The notes beneath the pieces are model-generated. The model made no database searches, had not been told where the DNA came from, and saw only the letters and a list, made by a program, of their open reading frames with translations. The position numbers and the translations under genes were made by a program. 64,000 nucleotides of DNA, from the NCBI RefSeq assembly GCF_000092425.1, contig NC_014221.1:2857001-2921000 (forward strand), in the 5' to 3' direction. Below, piece after piece: positions 25,566-33,703 of the stretch. The first letter of the stretch is position 1. Every line of letters begins with the position of its first letter. The DNA is from Truepera radiovictrix DSM 17093. Lineage in GTDB: Bacteria; Deinococcota; Deinococci; Deinococcales; Trueperaceae.

Positions 25566-25680
25566 ACGCTCTCCCTTGGCGCAGACGCCCCTAACCACAT
25601 CATAGGGGGGTTTTGAGGCCGAGAGAGAACCGGAGCGCCCAATCACGAAGCGCGCGACGTCACGAGCACATGGCCCTTGC

Positions 25681-25686
25681 TAGACT
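25681..25686 (+). promoter_or_regulatory. -10 box TAGACT of leaderless trmFO promoter
   Basis: TAGACT ends 6 nt before the trmFO ATG, so the mRNA should start at or next to the start codon. The 25566-25692 gap is shared with the divergent dioxygenase operon. Confidence 0.55.
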
Positions 25687-25692
25687 CGTTTT

Positions 25693-27021
25693 ATGACGAC
25701 ACCGACCCTTACGGTCATCGGCGCGGGCATGGCCGGTTCGGACGCGGCCTTTGCGGCGGCCAAGCTAGGCGTCAAGGTGGCACTTTATGAAATGCGCCCC
25801 GCCAAGATGACCCCCGCGCACCGCACGGGCAGCTTTGCCGAACTGGTCTGCTCGAACTCGTTTGGCGGCGAGGGCGAGGCGAACGCCAAAGGGCTCCTGC
25901 AGCGCGAGATGCTCGCCGCCGGTGGGCTTGTGATGACGAGCGCGCACGCGACTCGGGTGCCCGCCGGGGGCGCGCTCGCGGTCGACCGCGAGGCGTTTAG
26001 CGCGCGGGTGACCGAGGCCCTGTGCGAGCACCCGAACATCACCGTGCACACCGAGGAGCTGACCGAGCTTCCAGACGGCGTGGTCGTCGTCGCTTCGGGG
26101 CCCCTGACCTCGGACGCGCTCGCCGAGAGCTTGCGCAAGAGCGTCGGCGAGGACTTTCTGGGCTTTTACGACGCCGCCGCCCCCGTGATCGACATAGACT
26201 CCATCGACATGGGGATCGCCTACCGCAAAGGGCGCTACGACCAAGCCGCCGACTACCTCAACCTGCCCTTTACCAAAGAGCAGTACGACGCTTGGTATGA
26301 CGCCCTTACCCGGGCGCGACAGCACACCCCGCACGACTGGGAGAAGCTCGAGTTCTTCGAGGGCTGCATGCCCATCGAGGAGCTCGCGCGGCGCGGCCCC
26401 GACACCCCCCGCTTCGGGCCCCTCAAACCGGTCGGTCTGGAGCACCCCGAGACGGGGGAGCGCCCCTACGCCGTGGCGCAGCTCCGGCAGGAGGACGCGC
26501 GCGGTCAGATGTGGAGCCTTGTAGGGTTTCAGACCGGCCTCAAGTGGGGCGACCAGAAGGAGGTCGTGCGGCTTATCCCGGGGTTGCAGAACGCCGAGGT
26601 GGTGCGCTACGGCGTGATGCACCGCAACACCTACCTCAACGCCCCCAGGCTCCTGACGCCGCACCTGAACCTGCGCGCGCACCCGCGGCTCTTCGTCGCG
26701 GGGGTCTTGGCGGGCACCGAGGGGTACCTCGAGTCCTCGGCCACGGGCTGGCTCGCCGGGACAAACGCGGCGCGGCAGCTCCTGGGCCTAGCGCCCGTGC
26801 TGCCGCCGGAGACCAGCATGCTGGGCGGGTTGGTCCGCTACCTCGCGAGCGCGAACCCGGACAACTTTCAACCGATGAACGCCAACTGGAGCCTCGTGCC
26901 CGCCCTGCCCAAGGTGCGGGGCGAGGGGAAAAAAGAGCGGCGCGCCAGGGCCTTTCGGCGGGGGCTGGAGGCCTTCGAGGGGTGGCTTCAGGAGGTGACC
27001 ACCCCACCCGTGCTAAGCTAG
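25693..27021 (+). CDS. trmFO: TrmFO, folate-dependent tRNA (uracil-54-C5)-methyltransferase
   Basis: 442 residues with the FAD-binding start TVIGAGMAGSDAAFAAAKLGVKVALYEMRP, ELVCSNSFGG (conserved Cys), FFEGCMPIEELARRG (the catalytic-region Cys) and MNANWSLVPALP. It uses methylenetetrahydrofolate and FADH2 to make ribothymidine at position 54 of the T loop; the folate-dependent enzyme replaces SAM-dependent TrmA in many Gram-positive bacteria and Deinococcota. Length and motifs are standard. The gene after it begins 4 nt past the stop. Confidence 0.96.
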   Translation: MTTPTLTVIGAGMAGSDAAFAAAKLGVKVALYEMRPAKMTPAHRTGSFAELVCSNSFGGEGEANAKGLLQREMLAAGGLVMTSAHATRVPAGGALAVDREAFSARVTEALCEHPNITVHTEELTELPDGVVVVASGPLTSDALAESLRKSVGEDFLGFYDAAAPVIDIDSIDMGIAYRKGRYDQAADYLNLPFTKEQYDAWYDALTRARQHTPHDWEKLEFFEGCMPIEELARRGPDTPRFGPLKPVGLEHPETGERPYAVAQLRQEDARGQMWSLVGFQTGLKWGDQKEVVRLIPGLQNAEVVRYGVMHRNTYLNAPRLLTPHLNLRAHPRLFVAGVLAGTEGYLESSATGWLAGTNAARQLLGLAPVLPPETSMLGGLVRYLASANPDNFQPMNANWSLVPALPKVRGEGKKERRARAFRRGLEAFEGWLQEVTTPPVLS

Positions 27022-27025
27022 GGGT

Positions 27026-27525
27026 GTGGCAAAAGTCGTGCTCGAGGTTCCCGGTGCGCTCGCTGCAGAGGCGCGCCAACGGGGCTTACTTACCCCCGAA
27101 GCGCTTCGAAAGTGGCTCGCAGACATGCTCCGACAGCGCCGCATCGAGGACTTTTTTGCCGCCGCCAACCCGAGCGCACCATCCTCGAGCTGGCGCGCGC
27201 CTCGCGTCTGCACCTCTGCACGAGCCCGCCACTACTTGCCGAACTGCAAGGGGTCTTGGCGCGAGAGAAGTTCAGACCCTACCCGCTGAGCGCGAAAACC
27301 AACGCCTACGATGTAACGCTAGGCTACGCAGCGCTCGCCACGGTCTTTCAAACCCCCACAATCGCTCCTGTTGTCGCAGCCGACCCCGACGACGCCGTCC
27401 TCGCCTGTACAGAGGCTTCAAAAAGCGCTTACATCGCGTCAGGGGATCGTCATCTTTTGGCGCTAGGCCGCTATGACGGGGTGCCTATCGTCAACGCTCG
27501 AGCGTTTGTCGAAGCTGAACTTTAA
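27026..27525 (+). pseudogene. Fused remnant of an antitoxin and PIN-domain toxin pair
   Basis: A GTG at 27026 opens MAKVVLEVPGALAAEARQRG, then LTPEALRKWLADMLRQRRIEDFF, a small helical antitoxin-like protein. Near 27160-27180 the reading switches frame into RTILELARASRLHLCTSPPL followed by LAELQGVLAREKFRPYP and DPDDAVLACTEASKSAYIASGDRHLL, the body of a VapC-type PIN RNase. The PIN N-terminus with its first catalytic Asp (the usual VLDTNVLVSA-like strand) is absent. The simplest reading is a deletion that removed the antitoxin end and toxin start. The remaining PIN acids are present but an active enzyme is unlikely. Confidence 0.7.
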
Positions 27526-27611
27526 GTTGCCGAGGGGTCACGTATCGCCACACCGCTTTAGCGGCTTGGGTGCTCCCAACGCAGCACCTGCCCTAAAATG
27601 AGGAGGCGCTC

Positions 27612-27634
27612 GTGTCAAACTGACGCTATGACAC
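27612..27634. promoter_or_regulatory. Inverted repeat upstream of the epimerase gene
   Basis: GTGTCA (27612-27617) and TGACAC (27629-27634) are separated by 11 bp, just after a TAAAAT box at 27594-27599 and before the GAGGGG ribosome-binding site. The position fits an operator near the transcription start. Confidence 0.35.
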
Positions 27635-27652
27635 CGAGGATGAGGGGTTGAC

Positions 27653-28615
27653 GTGAAGATCTTCGTAACCGGAGCCGCTGGGTTTATCGGCAGCCACCTC
27701 GCCGAAGCGCTCGCCAAGCGGGGCGACACCGTCATCGGCGTGGACAACTTTAACGACTACTACGACCCGGGGCGCAAACGGCGCAACGCGGCCGCCGTCA
27801 CGGCGCACCCCGGGGTGACGCTTCTCGAGGCTGACATCCGCGACCGCGAGCGGATGTTCGCGCTCTTTGAAGAGCACGCCTTCGACGCGGTCGCGCACAT
27901 CGCGGCGATGGCCGGCGTGCGCAACTCGGTCGCCAACCCGGCGCTCTATATGGACGTCAACCTGGTCGCGACGCAAGGGCTCATGGACGCGGCGCGCACC
28001 TTCGGGGTGCAGAACTTCGTCTTCGCCTCGACCTCGTCGATCTACGGCGACACCCCCGACATCCCCTTCCGCGAGTCCGACCCCTGCGTGCGGCCGCCGC
28101 AACCTTATGCCGCCGCGAAGCGCGCCGCCGAGCTCTTGGGCTACACCTATCACCAGCTCTACGGCCTGCCCTTTACCGCCACGCGCTTTTTCACCGTCTA
28201 CGGGCCGCGGGGCCGCCCCGACATGATGCCGGGGCTGTTGGCCGAGAGCCTCTTTTACGGCCGCACCATCCCGCTCTATGAGGGCGACATGCGCCGCGAC
28301 TGGACCTATGTGGACGACATCGTCGCGGGCGTGGTGCTGGCTCTCGACAAGCCGCTCGGTTACGAGATCCTAAATCTGGGCCGGGGGGCGCCGCAACCCT
28401 TGGCCGCGTTTATCCGCGAGATGGAGCGAGTCGCCGGCAGACGCGCGAAGCTCGAGCCTAAGCCCAAGCTCCCCGCCGACGTGTACGTCACCTACGCCGA
28501 CATCTCCAAGGCGCGTAAGCTCCTGGGGTTCGAGCCCAAGGTCTCCATCCCCGAGGGGGTCGAGCGGTTCTGGAGGTGGTTCGAGGCGGAGCAGCGCGAC
28601 CTCGTGGGCGCGTAG
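27653..28615 (+). CDS. NAD-dependent epimerase, UDP-glucuronate 4-epimerase-like
   Basis: 320 residues from a GTG after GAGGGG. Extended SDR features: VTGAAGFIGSHLAEALAKRG, DNFNDYYDPGRKRRN (characteristic of UDP-glucuronate 4-epimerases of the CapI/GAE type), STSSIYGD, active-site PYAAAKRAAE, TRFFTVYGPRGRPDM and RDWTYVDDIV. The enzyme would interconvert UDP-GlcA and UDP-GalA in the cytoplasm for cell-surface polysaccharide. No glycosyltransferase cluster surrounds it; its neighbours are two decayed genes. Confidence 0.88.
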   Translation: MKIFVTGAAGFIGSHLAEALAKRGDTVIGVDNFNDYYDPGRKRRNAAAVTAHPGVTLLEADIRDRERMFALFEEHAFDAVAHIAAMAGVRNSVANPALYMDVNLVATQGLMDAARTFGVQNFVFASTSSIYGDTPDIPFRESDPCVRPPQPYAAAKRAAELLGYTYHQLYGLPFTATRFFTVYGPRGRPDMMPGLLAESLFYGRTIPLYEGDMRRDWTYVDDIVAGVVLALDKPLGYEILNLGRGAPQPLAAFIREMERVAGRRAKLEPKPKLPADVYVTYADISKARKLLGFEPKVSIPEGVERFWRWFEAEQRDLVGA

Positions 28616-28616
28616 G

Positions 28617-29069
28617 GTGCCGACCTCCTCGTACATCCAGGGGGTGCGTGACAAGATCGGGCACGGCCTACCGCTCAACCCCGGCGTGGCGGCGCTTATC
28701 CGCGACGAGACGGGGTGCGTTCTTCTGCAAAAGCGGAGCGACGACGGCTCCTAGGAGGTGCCCGCAGGGGGTATCGACCGGGGGAAACGCCCACCCAAGC
28801 TGCCTTTCGGGAGGTGTTCGAGGAGACGGGCTTGCTGACCGTACCTACGCCCGTCGTCGCGGTGCTCGGCAGCCAAGCCAGAACTTACCCAGACGTCATC
28901 GAACCGACCACCATCCTCTTCGAGAGCACCGTGGTCGGTGGAACGCTTGAGTCCCACGACGGGTAGGTGCTAGCTTTTCGTCACGTGCCGCCAAACGAGA
29001 TGCCAGAGAGCCGCTTTTTTCTTTGCCGAGGACTTTACCGGCGTCTACTTCGGTTGGGATGAACGCTGA
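28617..29069 (+). pseudogene. Nudix hydrolase gene with stops and frameshifts
   Basis: Starting at a GTG 1 nt past the epimerase stop, the frame reads SYIQGVRDKIGHGLPLNPG and LIRDETGCVLLQKRSDDGS, then an in-frame TAG (28753 region) where the family has Trp before EVPAGG. A G-run near 28780 shifts frame into ETPTQAAFREVFEETGLL, a good Nudix box. A second TAG follows SHDG, and a further shift near 29020 gives the tail RFFFAEDFTGVYFGWDER. At least two stops and two shifts mean the gene is dead. Confidence 0.85.
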
Positions 29070-29083
29070 CGTGAAACGCTCGT

Positions 29084-29353
29084 CTAAGGGAAATAACGGT
29101 AGATGTCCTTGCGATGTAAAACGCGTCTAAAAACAACCGTCTCCCCTTCTAGTGTCAGACCCAGACGGTACTCGCCGAGTTTGATCCGGTAAGCGTCACG
29201 ATACCCCGTGAGCTTTTTAAGGTTGGCTACCTCACCTAGGGTCCTGGCCTGTGGCACCGTCTCAAAAGCGAGGGTATGGATGCGGGAATAGGCATCCGTA
29301 CCCTCGAGCTTTTTTAGGTCCTTGATAAAACTTCTCGCGTAGGCCGTCCTCAT
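29084..29353 (-). CDS. RelE/ParE-superfamily toxin
   Basis: 89 residues: MRTAYARSFIKDLKKLEG, a middle TLGEVANLKKLTGYRDAYRIKLGEYRLGL and the C-terminal strand VVFRRVLHRKDIYRYFP, the typical RelE-type fold with basic residues on the last strands. Such toxins cleave mRNA on the ribosome; ParE relatives instead poison gyrase. The ATG overlaps the stop of the upstream antitoxin (ATGA), the classic antitoxin-first operon. The gene is intact. Confidence 0.85.
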   Translation of the reverse strand: MRTAYARSFIKDLKKLEGTDAYSRIHTLAFETVPQARTLGEVANLKKLTGYRDAYRIKLGEYRLGLTLEGETVVFRRVLHRKDIYRYFP

Positions 29354-29547
29354 TCATCCTCGAGCGCCAGACGTGCTTGCTCAGGCCCGAGCAGGTCATC
29401 CCCTGCGGTTTCCCGGAGGGCACGTACAAGCCCTTCGTCCTCCAACGCTTCTAACAGCTTTTCATACTGCTCGATAGGCAAGAGGACATGCGTCTTGTGG
29501 CCCCGAGCGTCGTAGACAAACGCGGCAACTTCATTAAGGTCAAGCAT
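29350..29547 (-). CDS. Antitoxin of the RelE-type pair
   Basis: 65 residues: MLDLNEVAAFVYDARGHKTH, then VLLPIEQYEKLLEALEDEG and an acidic tail PEQARLALEDE. The Phd/YefM-like strand and helix plus acidic tail fit an antitoxin that binds the toxin and its own promoter. The ATG lies 6 nt after TAAACT, a leaderless start. Translational coupling to the toxin gene (4-bp overlap). Confidence 0.78.
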   Translation of the reverse strand: MLDLNEVAAFVYDARGHKTHVLLPIEQYEKLLEALEDEGLVRALRETAGDDLLGPEQARLALEDE

Positions 29548-29595
29548 GCTTTGAGTTTAACCGTGCTAGGGAGCGTGCACGCTGACCCCACCGCG

Positions 29596-30657
29596 CTACC
29601 GCACCGCCCCCGGGTCCTGCCCCTGCTGCACCACCCGCGTCCAGGCCTCGAGCCAGGCGTCTAGGTTGGCCGCCACCTCGTCGAAGGCGATTTCGGCCAC
29701 GTGCTCGGGTTCGGGCAGACCGCCGTGCTCTCTAAACACCTCCGGCACCTCGGCGTCCTCGCTCACGGGGTAGACGAACATGTTTAGGGGGATGTCCTCT
29801 TGCACCTCGCGCGAGAGCAGCCAGTCGATAAAGGTTCGCGCCGCCTCGACGTTGTCGCTCCCCGCCAAGATCCCCGCCGCTTCGATCTGTTCAAACACGC
29901 ACCCCTCGCAGAAGAGGTTGGCGGTCGGCGCGGCGTCCAGCGCCTCCTCGGCAAAGACCACCTCGGCCGCGGGTGACGAGGCGTACGAGAGCACGATCGG
30001 CCGGTCGCCGCCGTAGCGGGTGAACGCGGTGTAGTAGGCGTCCGTCCACCCGTCGGTGACCTGCAGGCCGTTGTCGCGCAAGGCCGCCCAGTACGCCAGC
30101 CAACCGTCGCCGAACTTGGCGATAGTGGTGAGCATAAAGGCGAGCCCGGGGGAGCTGCTCGCGGGGTTTTGCACCACGGTGAGGTCTCTGTAGGCGGGCT
30201 CGGTGAGCGCCTCGAGGCTCGTGGGCGGCTCGAGCCCCTCGGCTTCAAACCACGCCACGTCGTAGTTGAAGTTGACGTAACCGACGTCGACGGGCGTCAC
30301 CAGCTCGGAGAAGCGGTAGCGCTCGGGGACGCGCGCTAGCTGCGGGCTCGTGTACGGCTCGAAAAGGTCCGCTTGCGCCGCGCGCGCAATCAGGCTGTTG
30401 TCCACACCGAAGAGGACGTCGGCGAGCGGGTTCGCGCGGGTCAGGATGGCGCGGTTGACGGTCTCCCCCGCGTCGCCCCCCTGGATAAAGGTGACCTCAA
30501 TACCGGTCTCCTCGGTAAAAGCCGCCACGAGCTCCTCGGAGAGGCTAAACGAGCTGTGGGTCAGCACCTCGAGGGTCTGCGCGGCGGCCGGAACGAACGC
30601 GCCCCCCAACGCCGCGCCGCCCAACGCCAGAAGCCACACATGAAGAGCTTGAAACAT
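29596..30657 (-). CDS. thiB: Thiamine ABC transporter substrate-binding protein
   Basis: 353 residues with a signal peptide (ending VPAAAQ). The mature start TLEVLTHSSFSLSEELVAAFTEETGIEVTF, DVLFGVDNSLI, TPVDVGYVNFNYD and LSYASSPAAEV are ThiB hallmarks. The protein captures thiamine (or its phosphates) in the periplasm for an ABC importer. A TPP riboswitch precedes the gene on the same strand, confirming the role. Neither the permease (thiP) nor ATPase (thiQ) gene follows: the next genes downstream are the toxin-antitoxin pair. Start ATG lies after GGAAAGGA. Confidence 0.94.
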   Translation of the reverse strand: MFQALHVWLLALGGAALGGAFVPAAAQTLEVLTHSSFSLSEELVAAFTEETGIEVTFIQGGDAGETVNRAILTRANPLADVLFGVDNSLIARAAQADLFEPYTSPQLARVPERYRFSELVTPVDVGYVNFNYDVAWFEAEGLEPPTSLEALTEPAYRDLTVVQNPASSSPGLAFMLTTIAKFGDGWLAYWAALRDNGLQVTDGWTDAYYTAFTRYGGDRPIVLSYASSPAAEVVFAEEALDAAPTANLFCEGCVFEQIEAAGILAGSDNVEAARTFIDWLLSREVQEDIPLNMFVYPVSEDAEVPEVFREHGGLPEPEHVAEIAFDEVAANLDAWLEAWTRVVQQGQDPGAVR

Positions 30658-30725
30658 AAAAAATCCTTTCCGTCACCAGAAAGGAGGGCGCAGGACCCGC
30701 GCGCAGGCTGCGGCGTCCCCGACGT

Positions 30726-30812
30726 CACGCTCCCTCCGCCGGTCTTAACCGGATCAGGTTCGTAAGGGTATGGTCTCAGCCGCCGTGGCCTTCTTCGGCA
30801 GCACCCCTGGTG
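30726..30812 (-). promoter_or_regulatory. TPP riboswitch (thi box)
   Basis: On the minus strand the region reads CACCAGGGGTGCTG, a variable stem, GCTGAGACCATACCC, TTACGAACCTGATCCGG, TTAAGACCGGCGGAGGGAGCGTG split as shown, which is the conserved thi-box layout: GGGGTGC, GCUGAGA, ACCC, GAACCUGAUC and a closing GGAGGGA. About 68 nt follow before the thiB ATG, enough for an expression platform, including a CCTCC element that could mask the ribosome-binding site. Binding of thiamine pyrophosphate should shut off thiB. Confidence 0.95.
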
Positions 30813-30870
30813 ACAAGACGACGCTACCCCGCCGCTTCGGGGGTGTCAAGCGGCGAGGCGACGAGGCGCG

Positions 30871-33546
30871 TTAGAAATTAAACCCCAAGCGGAAGCCGAA
30901 CACCCCCGTGGGGTGCGTCGGCGAAAAGCCGTAGTCGAGGCGCAGCGGGGGGATGGCAAGGCCGCCGCCGAAGCCGATGTTGATCTGCAACCCCACGCCG
31001 GCGCTCGGCAGCAGCGCGGCGTCGACGCTCGAGGCGTACCCGAGGTCGACGAACGCGAGCCCCACGACCGTCTGCGTCACGGCGGTCGCGAGCCCGAAGT
31101 CGTAGCGGTACTCGGCGGTCGCCGTGGCGTAGGTCTGCGCCGGGTTGATGTCCTCGCGGCGGTAGCCGCGGATCAGGGTCGCTTCGTTGTTGGTGTCGCC
31201 GACGATAAACAGCCGGCTCTCGGGGTAGTCGGCGCCGAACTGGTGGCCGACGTTGGCGCGAAACGCGAAGACGTGGTTGCGGTCGCTAAAGGGGGTGAGG
31301 TAGGTGCGGCCGCCGAGCTCGAGCTGCTGGTAGGTGTAGCCCTGCTGGACGCCGGCGACGCTAAAGTCGTTGCCGAAGCCTACCCCGCCGCCGACGGTGA
31401 CCCGGTAGCCCTCGCGGGCAAACTCGGGGTTGTCGCGGGTGTCGTAGGCGAGGGTCGAACCGATAAAGCTCGAGAAGCCCGACTGCGGGACGAAAGCCCG
31501 CGCCTGCGCGACGGGTAGCGCGCAGGTGTCGGTGATCGCCCCCGGCGCGCAGACCTCAGCGGGAGGCTCGAGCGCGTAGTCGCTGCGGGTAAAACGCGCG
31601 GTGAGACCCGCCGAGAGGTTGGGGATCACCGGCCGCCCGACGCCGAAGCGGAAACCGCTGTCACGCTGGGTGTACTCGCCGATCAGCACGCGCTCCTCGT
31701 CGGGGCACTCGCCGCCACCCAAACAGACGCGGCGCCCCCCCTCGAAGGTGAGCGGTTGGTTCGAGACCACCTCGCTAAAGACCTCGCCGCTCAGCTCGGT
31801 CGCAACCTCCTGGAAGTCCAGGAAGTCGAGGTAGAGCCACGGGATGGTGTAGGCGAGGCTGCCCCCGACCAAAAAGCCGATGTCCGAGGTTCGCGCGCTG
31901 ATCGAGGCGCTCGCGCGGTGCGCCTCGCCGAAGAGGTTGGTGTCGCTCACCGACAGGTCGGTGCCAAACGCGATGCCCCCTTCCGTGGTGAGCTCCGCCG
32001 ACGGGCGCAGGGTGCGCGAGGGCAGTTCGCGCGCGGCGAAGCGGAGCACCTGCTCGCTCGGGTCCTCCGTCGGGATCAACCCGACCTGCGTGGGCTGCAC
32101 GATCTGCAGCCGGCTGATCTGCAGCACGGCGCGCTGCACCGCGTTCTGGTTGTAGACGCTGCCGACTGGGGGCAAGTAGCGGGTGATAACCGCGGGGTTG
32201 GTGCGCGGCGCGTCGGCAAGGAGGTCAACCTCGTACCCCGCGATCCGCACCTCCCGCAACCGCTGCACGTAGGTACCGTCTAGAAAGTTAAAGTTCGGTT
32301 CGGGGACGAGCAGGTACCCGGCGGCGGCGTAGCGTTCGCTGAGGCGCGCGAAGTCCTCTTGCGCCAGCGCCGAGGTAAAGGTGTCGCCGACGCCGAGCGC
32401 CAACACCTCGAGGAGCTCCTCGTCGGTCAGGGCGGTGTTCCCCTCGATACGCACCGCGGTGATCGGGCCGGCCGTACCGGGCGGCTCCGAGGTAAAGACC
32501 ACCCGCACCCCCCCCTCCGGCGTCGTCTGGGTCTCCAAGCGGATGTCGCGGTCGCCCCCCTCGGCGAGGCGGCGTACGTCGGCGAGGAGCGCGTCGTAGT
32601 TGAAGAGGTCGCCGGGTTGCAGCGACAGCTCCGCGGGGTCGACCCCGATAGCGGTGGTGTCGAGGCTGAGGATAGAGAGCTCGACGAGCTGCACGCGCAG
32701 CGTCCCGCCGACGAGCTCGCTGCGCTGCGCGTCGACCCCGCTGCCGCGAAACCCGCGCGCTTCGTAGGCGTCTGCGACGCGCCCAACCGCCGCGGTGTAG
32801 GCCTGCAAATTGAAGGCGTCGGCGCCCACGAGCGGCCGGAAGAGGTCGCGCAGCTCGCTCTCGCCCAGCACCGTCGCGCCCGCAAAGGTGAGGGTGTCCA
32901 GGGGTGGCGATTCGTCGACGGTGTAGATGAGGCGCAGCGCCTCGGCCTCGGCGAAGTCGACGCTCGCCGGGGGCGCTTCTGCCTCCTCGTCCTCGTCGGT
33001 GGGGGGCGCCTCGCCGGGCGTCATCGGGAGCACCGACAGCGTCACCGGGATCGTCCCCGGAAAACCGACCGCCTGCTGGTAGATCGCCTGCAGGGTCCCG
33101 ACGGCCTCCTGCGCGCGGGCGCTGTTAAAGGGGCTGCCGACTTCGATCAGGTTTTCCTGCTGCAGCGCCGCCAAGACCGCCTCGGTGCTAAGCTGCGAGC
33201 CGCGCAGCTCGACCGCCCCGATGGGCGGGTTTTCGCGCACCCGCACGACCATCACGGGGCCAGCCGCGGACGCCTCGAGGCTGACGCTCACCTCCGAAAA
33301 GGTGCCCAGGTTGTAGACGCGGTTGCGCTCGGCCTCGAGGTTGATGCTCTCGACGGGGGTACCGGGGCGCGCCACGAGCCGCACCCGTACCAGGCTCTCC
33401 GTGGTGGGGCTGCTGACCCCTTCGATGCGGACCTCGGCGAGATCGCCGGCGATCTCGGCGGTTTGCGGCGCAGCGGGGGCGCTCTGGCCCCACGCCGCGG
33501 GGAGCAGAAGGCACGTCAAGAGGAGAAGGTGAAAAGCCCTAGGCAT
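30871..33546 (-). CDS. bamA: BamA-type outer-membrane protein assembly factor (Omp85)
   Basis: 891 residues: signal peptide (to about AAWGQS), several POTRA domains (e.g. SLVRVRLVARPGTPVESINLEAERNRVYNLGTFSEV in parts, and GNTALTDEELLEVLALGVGDTF), and a C-terminal Omp85 barrel ending FGFRLGFNF with the terminal aromatic insertion signal. The barrel includes VRGYR-like LIRGYRREDINP. It inserts beta-barrel proteins into the outer membrane and shows that the cell is diderm. An acidic segment (PPTDEDEEAEAPP) interrupts the first POTRA region. Start ATG follows TAAACT by 7 nt. Confidence 0.9.
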   Translation of the reverse strand: MPRAFHLLLLTCLLLPAAWGQSAPAAPQTAEIAGDLAEVRIEGVSSPTTESLVRVRLVARPGTPVESINLEAERNRVYNLGTFSEVSVSLEASAAGPVMVVRVRENPPIGAVELRGSQLSTEAVLAALQQENLIEVGSPFNSARAQEAVGTLQAIYQQAVGFPGTIPVTLSVLPMTPGEAPPTDEDEEAEAPPASVDFAEAEALRLIYTVDESPPLDTLTFAGATVLGESELRDLFRPLVGADAFNLQAYTAAVGRVADAYEARGFRGSGVDAQRSELVGGTLRVQLVELSILSLDTTAIGVDPAELSLQPGDLFNYDALLADVRRLAEGGDRDIRLETQTTPEGGVRVVFTSEPPGTAGPITAVRIEGNTALTDEELLEVLALGVGDTFTSALAQEDFARLSERYAAAGYLLVPEPNFNFLDGTYVQRLREVRIAGYEVDLLADAPRTNPAVITRYLPPVGSVYNQNAVQRAVLQISRLQIVQPTQVGLIPTEDPSEQVLRFAARELPSRTLRPSAELTTEGGIAFGTDLSVSDTNLFGEAHRASASISARTSDIGFLVGGSLAYTIPWLYLDFLDFQEVATELSGEVFSEVVSNQPLTFEGGRRVCLGGGECPDEERVLIGEYTQRDSGFRFGVGRPVIPNLSAGLTARFTRSDYALEPPAEVCAPGAITDTCALPVAQARAFVPQSGFSSFIGSTLAYDTRDNPEFAREGYRVTVGGGVGFGNDFSVAGVQQGYTYQQLELGGRTYLTPFSDRNHVFAFRANVGHQFGADYPESRLFIVGDTNNEATLIRGYRREDINPAQTYATATAEYRYDFGLATAVTQTVVGLAFVDLGYASSVDAALLPSAGVGLQINIGFGGGLAIPPLRLDYGFSPTHPTGVFGFRLGFNF

Positions 33547-33553
33547 GGCGCCC

Positions 33554-33559
33554 AGTTTA
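33554..33559 (-). promoter_or_regulatory. -10 box TAAACT of leaderless bamA promoter
   Basis: TAAACT on the minus strand ends 7 nt before the bamA ATG. No ribosome-binding site lies between. Confidence 0.55.
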
Positions 33560-33690
33560 ACCTTGCAGGGGGTGAGAACTCCCCGGAGCGCGTGAACATC
33601 CGGTCACCTCGAGGACGCCGCGGCGGATGAGGCGCGCGCGCCCTCCCCTAGCGCTGCCCGAGCGCTCAGCCGACCGGCCCGCCACATTGC

Positions 33691-33696
33691 TATGAT
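33691..33696 (+). promoter_or_regulatory. -10 box TATGAT of leaderless pnp promoter
   Basis: TATGAT ends 7 nt before the ATG at 33704 and itself contains two further ATGs, which would place start codons inside the promoter. This decides for the 33704 start. Confidence 0.6.
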
Positions 33697-33703
33697 GCAC
33701 CCC

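Noticed and set aside
32359-33630. 423-codon frame antisense to bamA
   Set aside because: Charged low-complexity shadow of the bamA gene.
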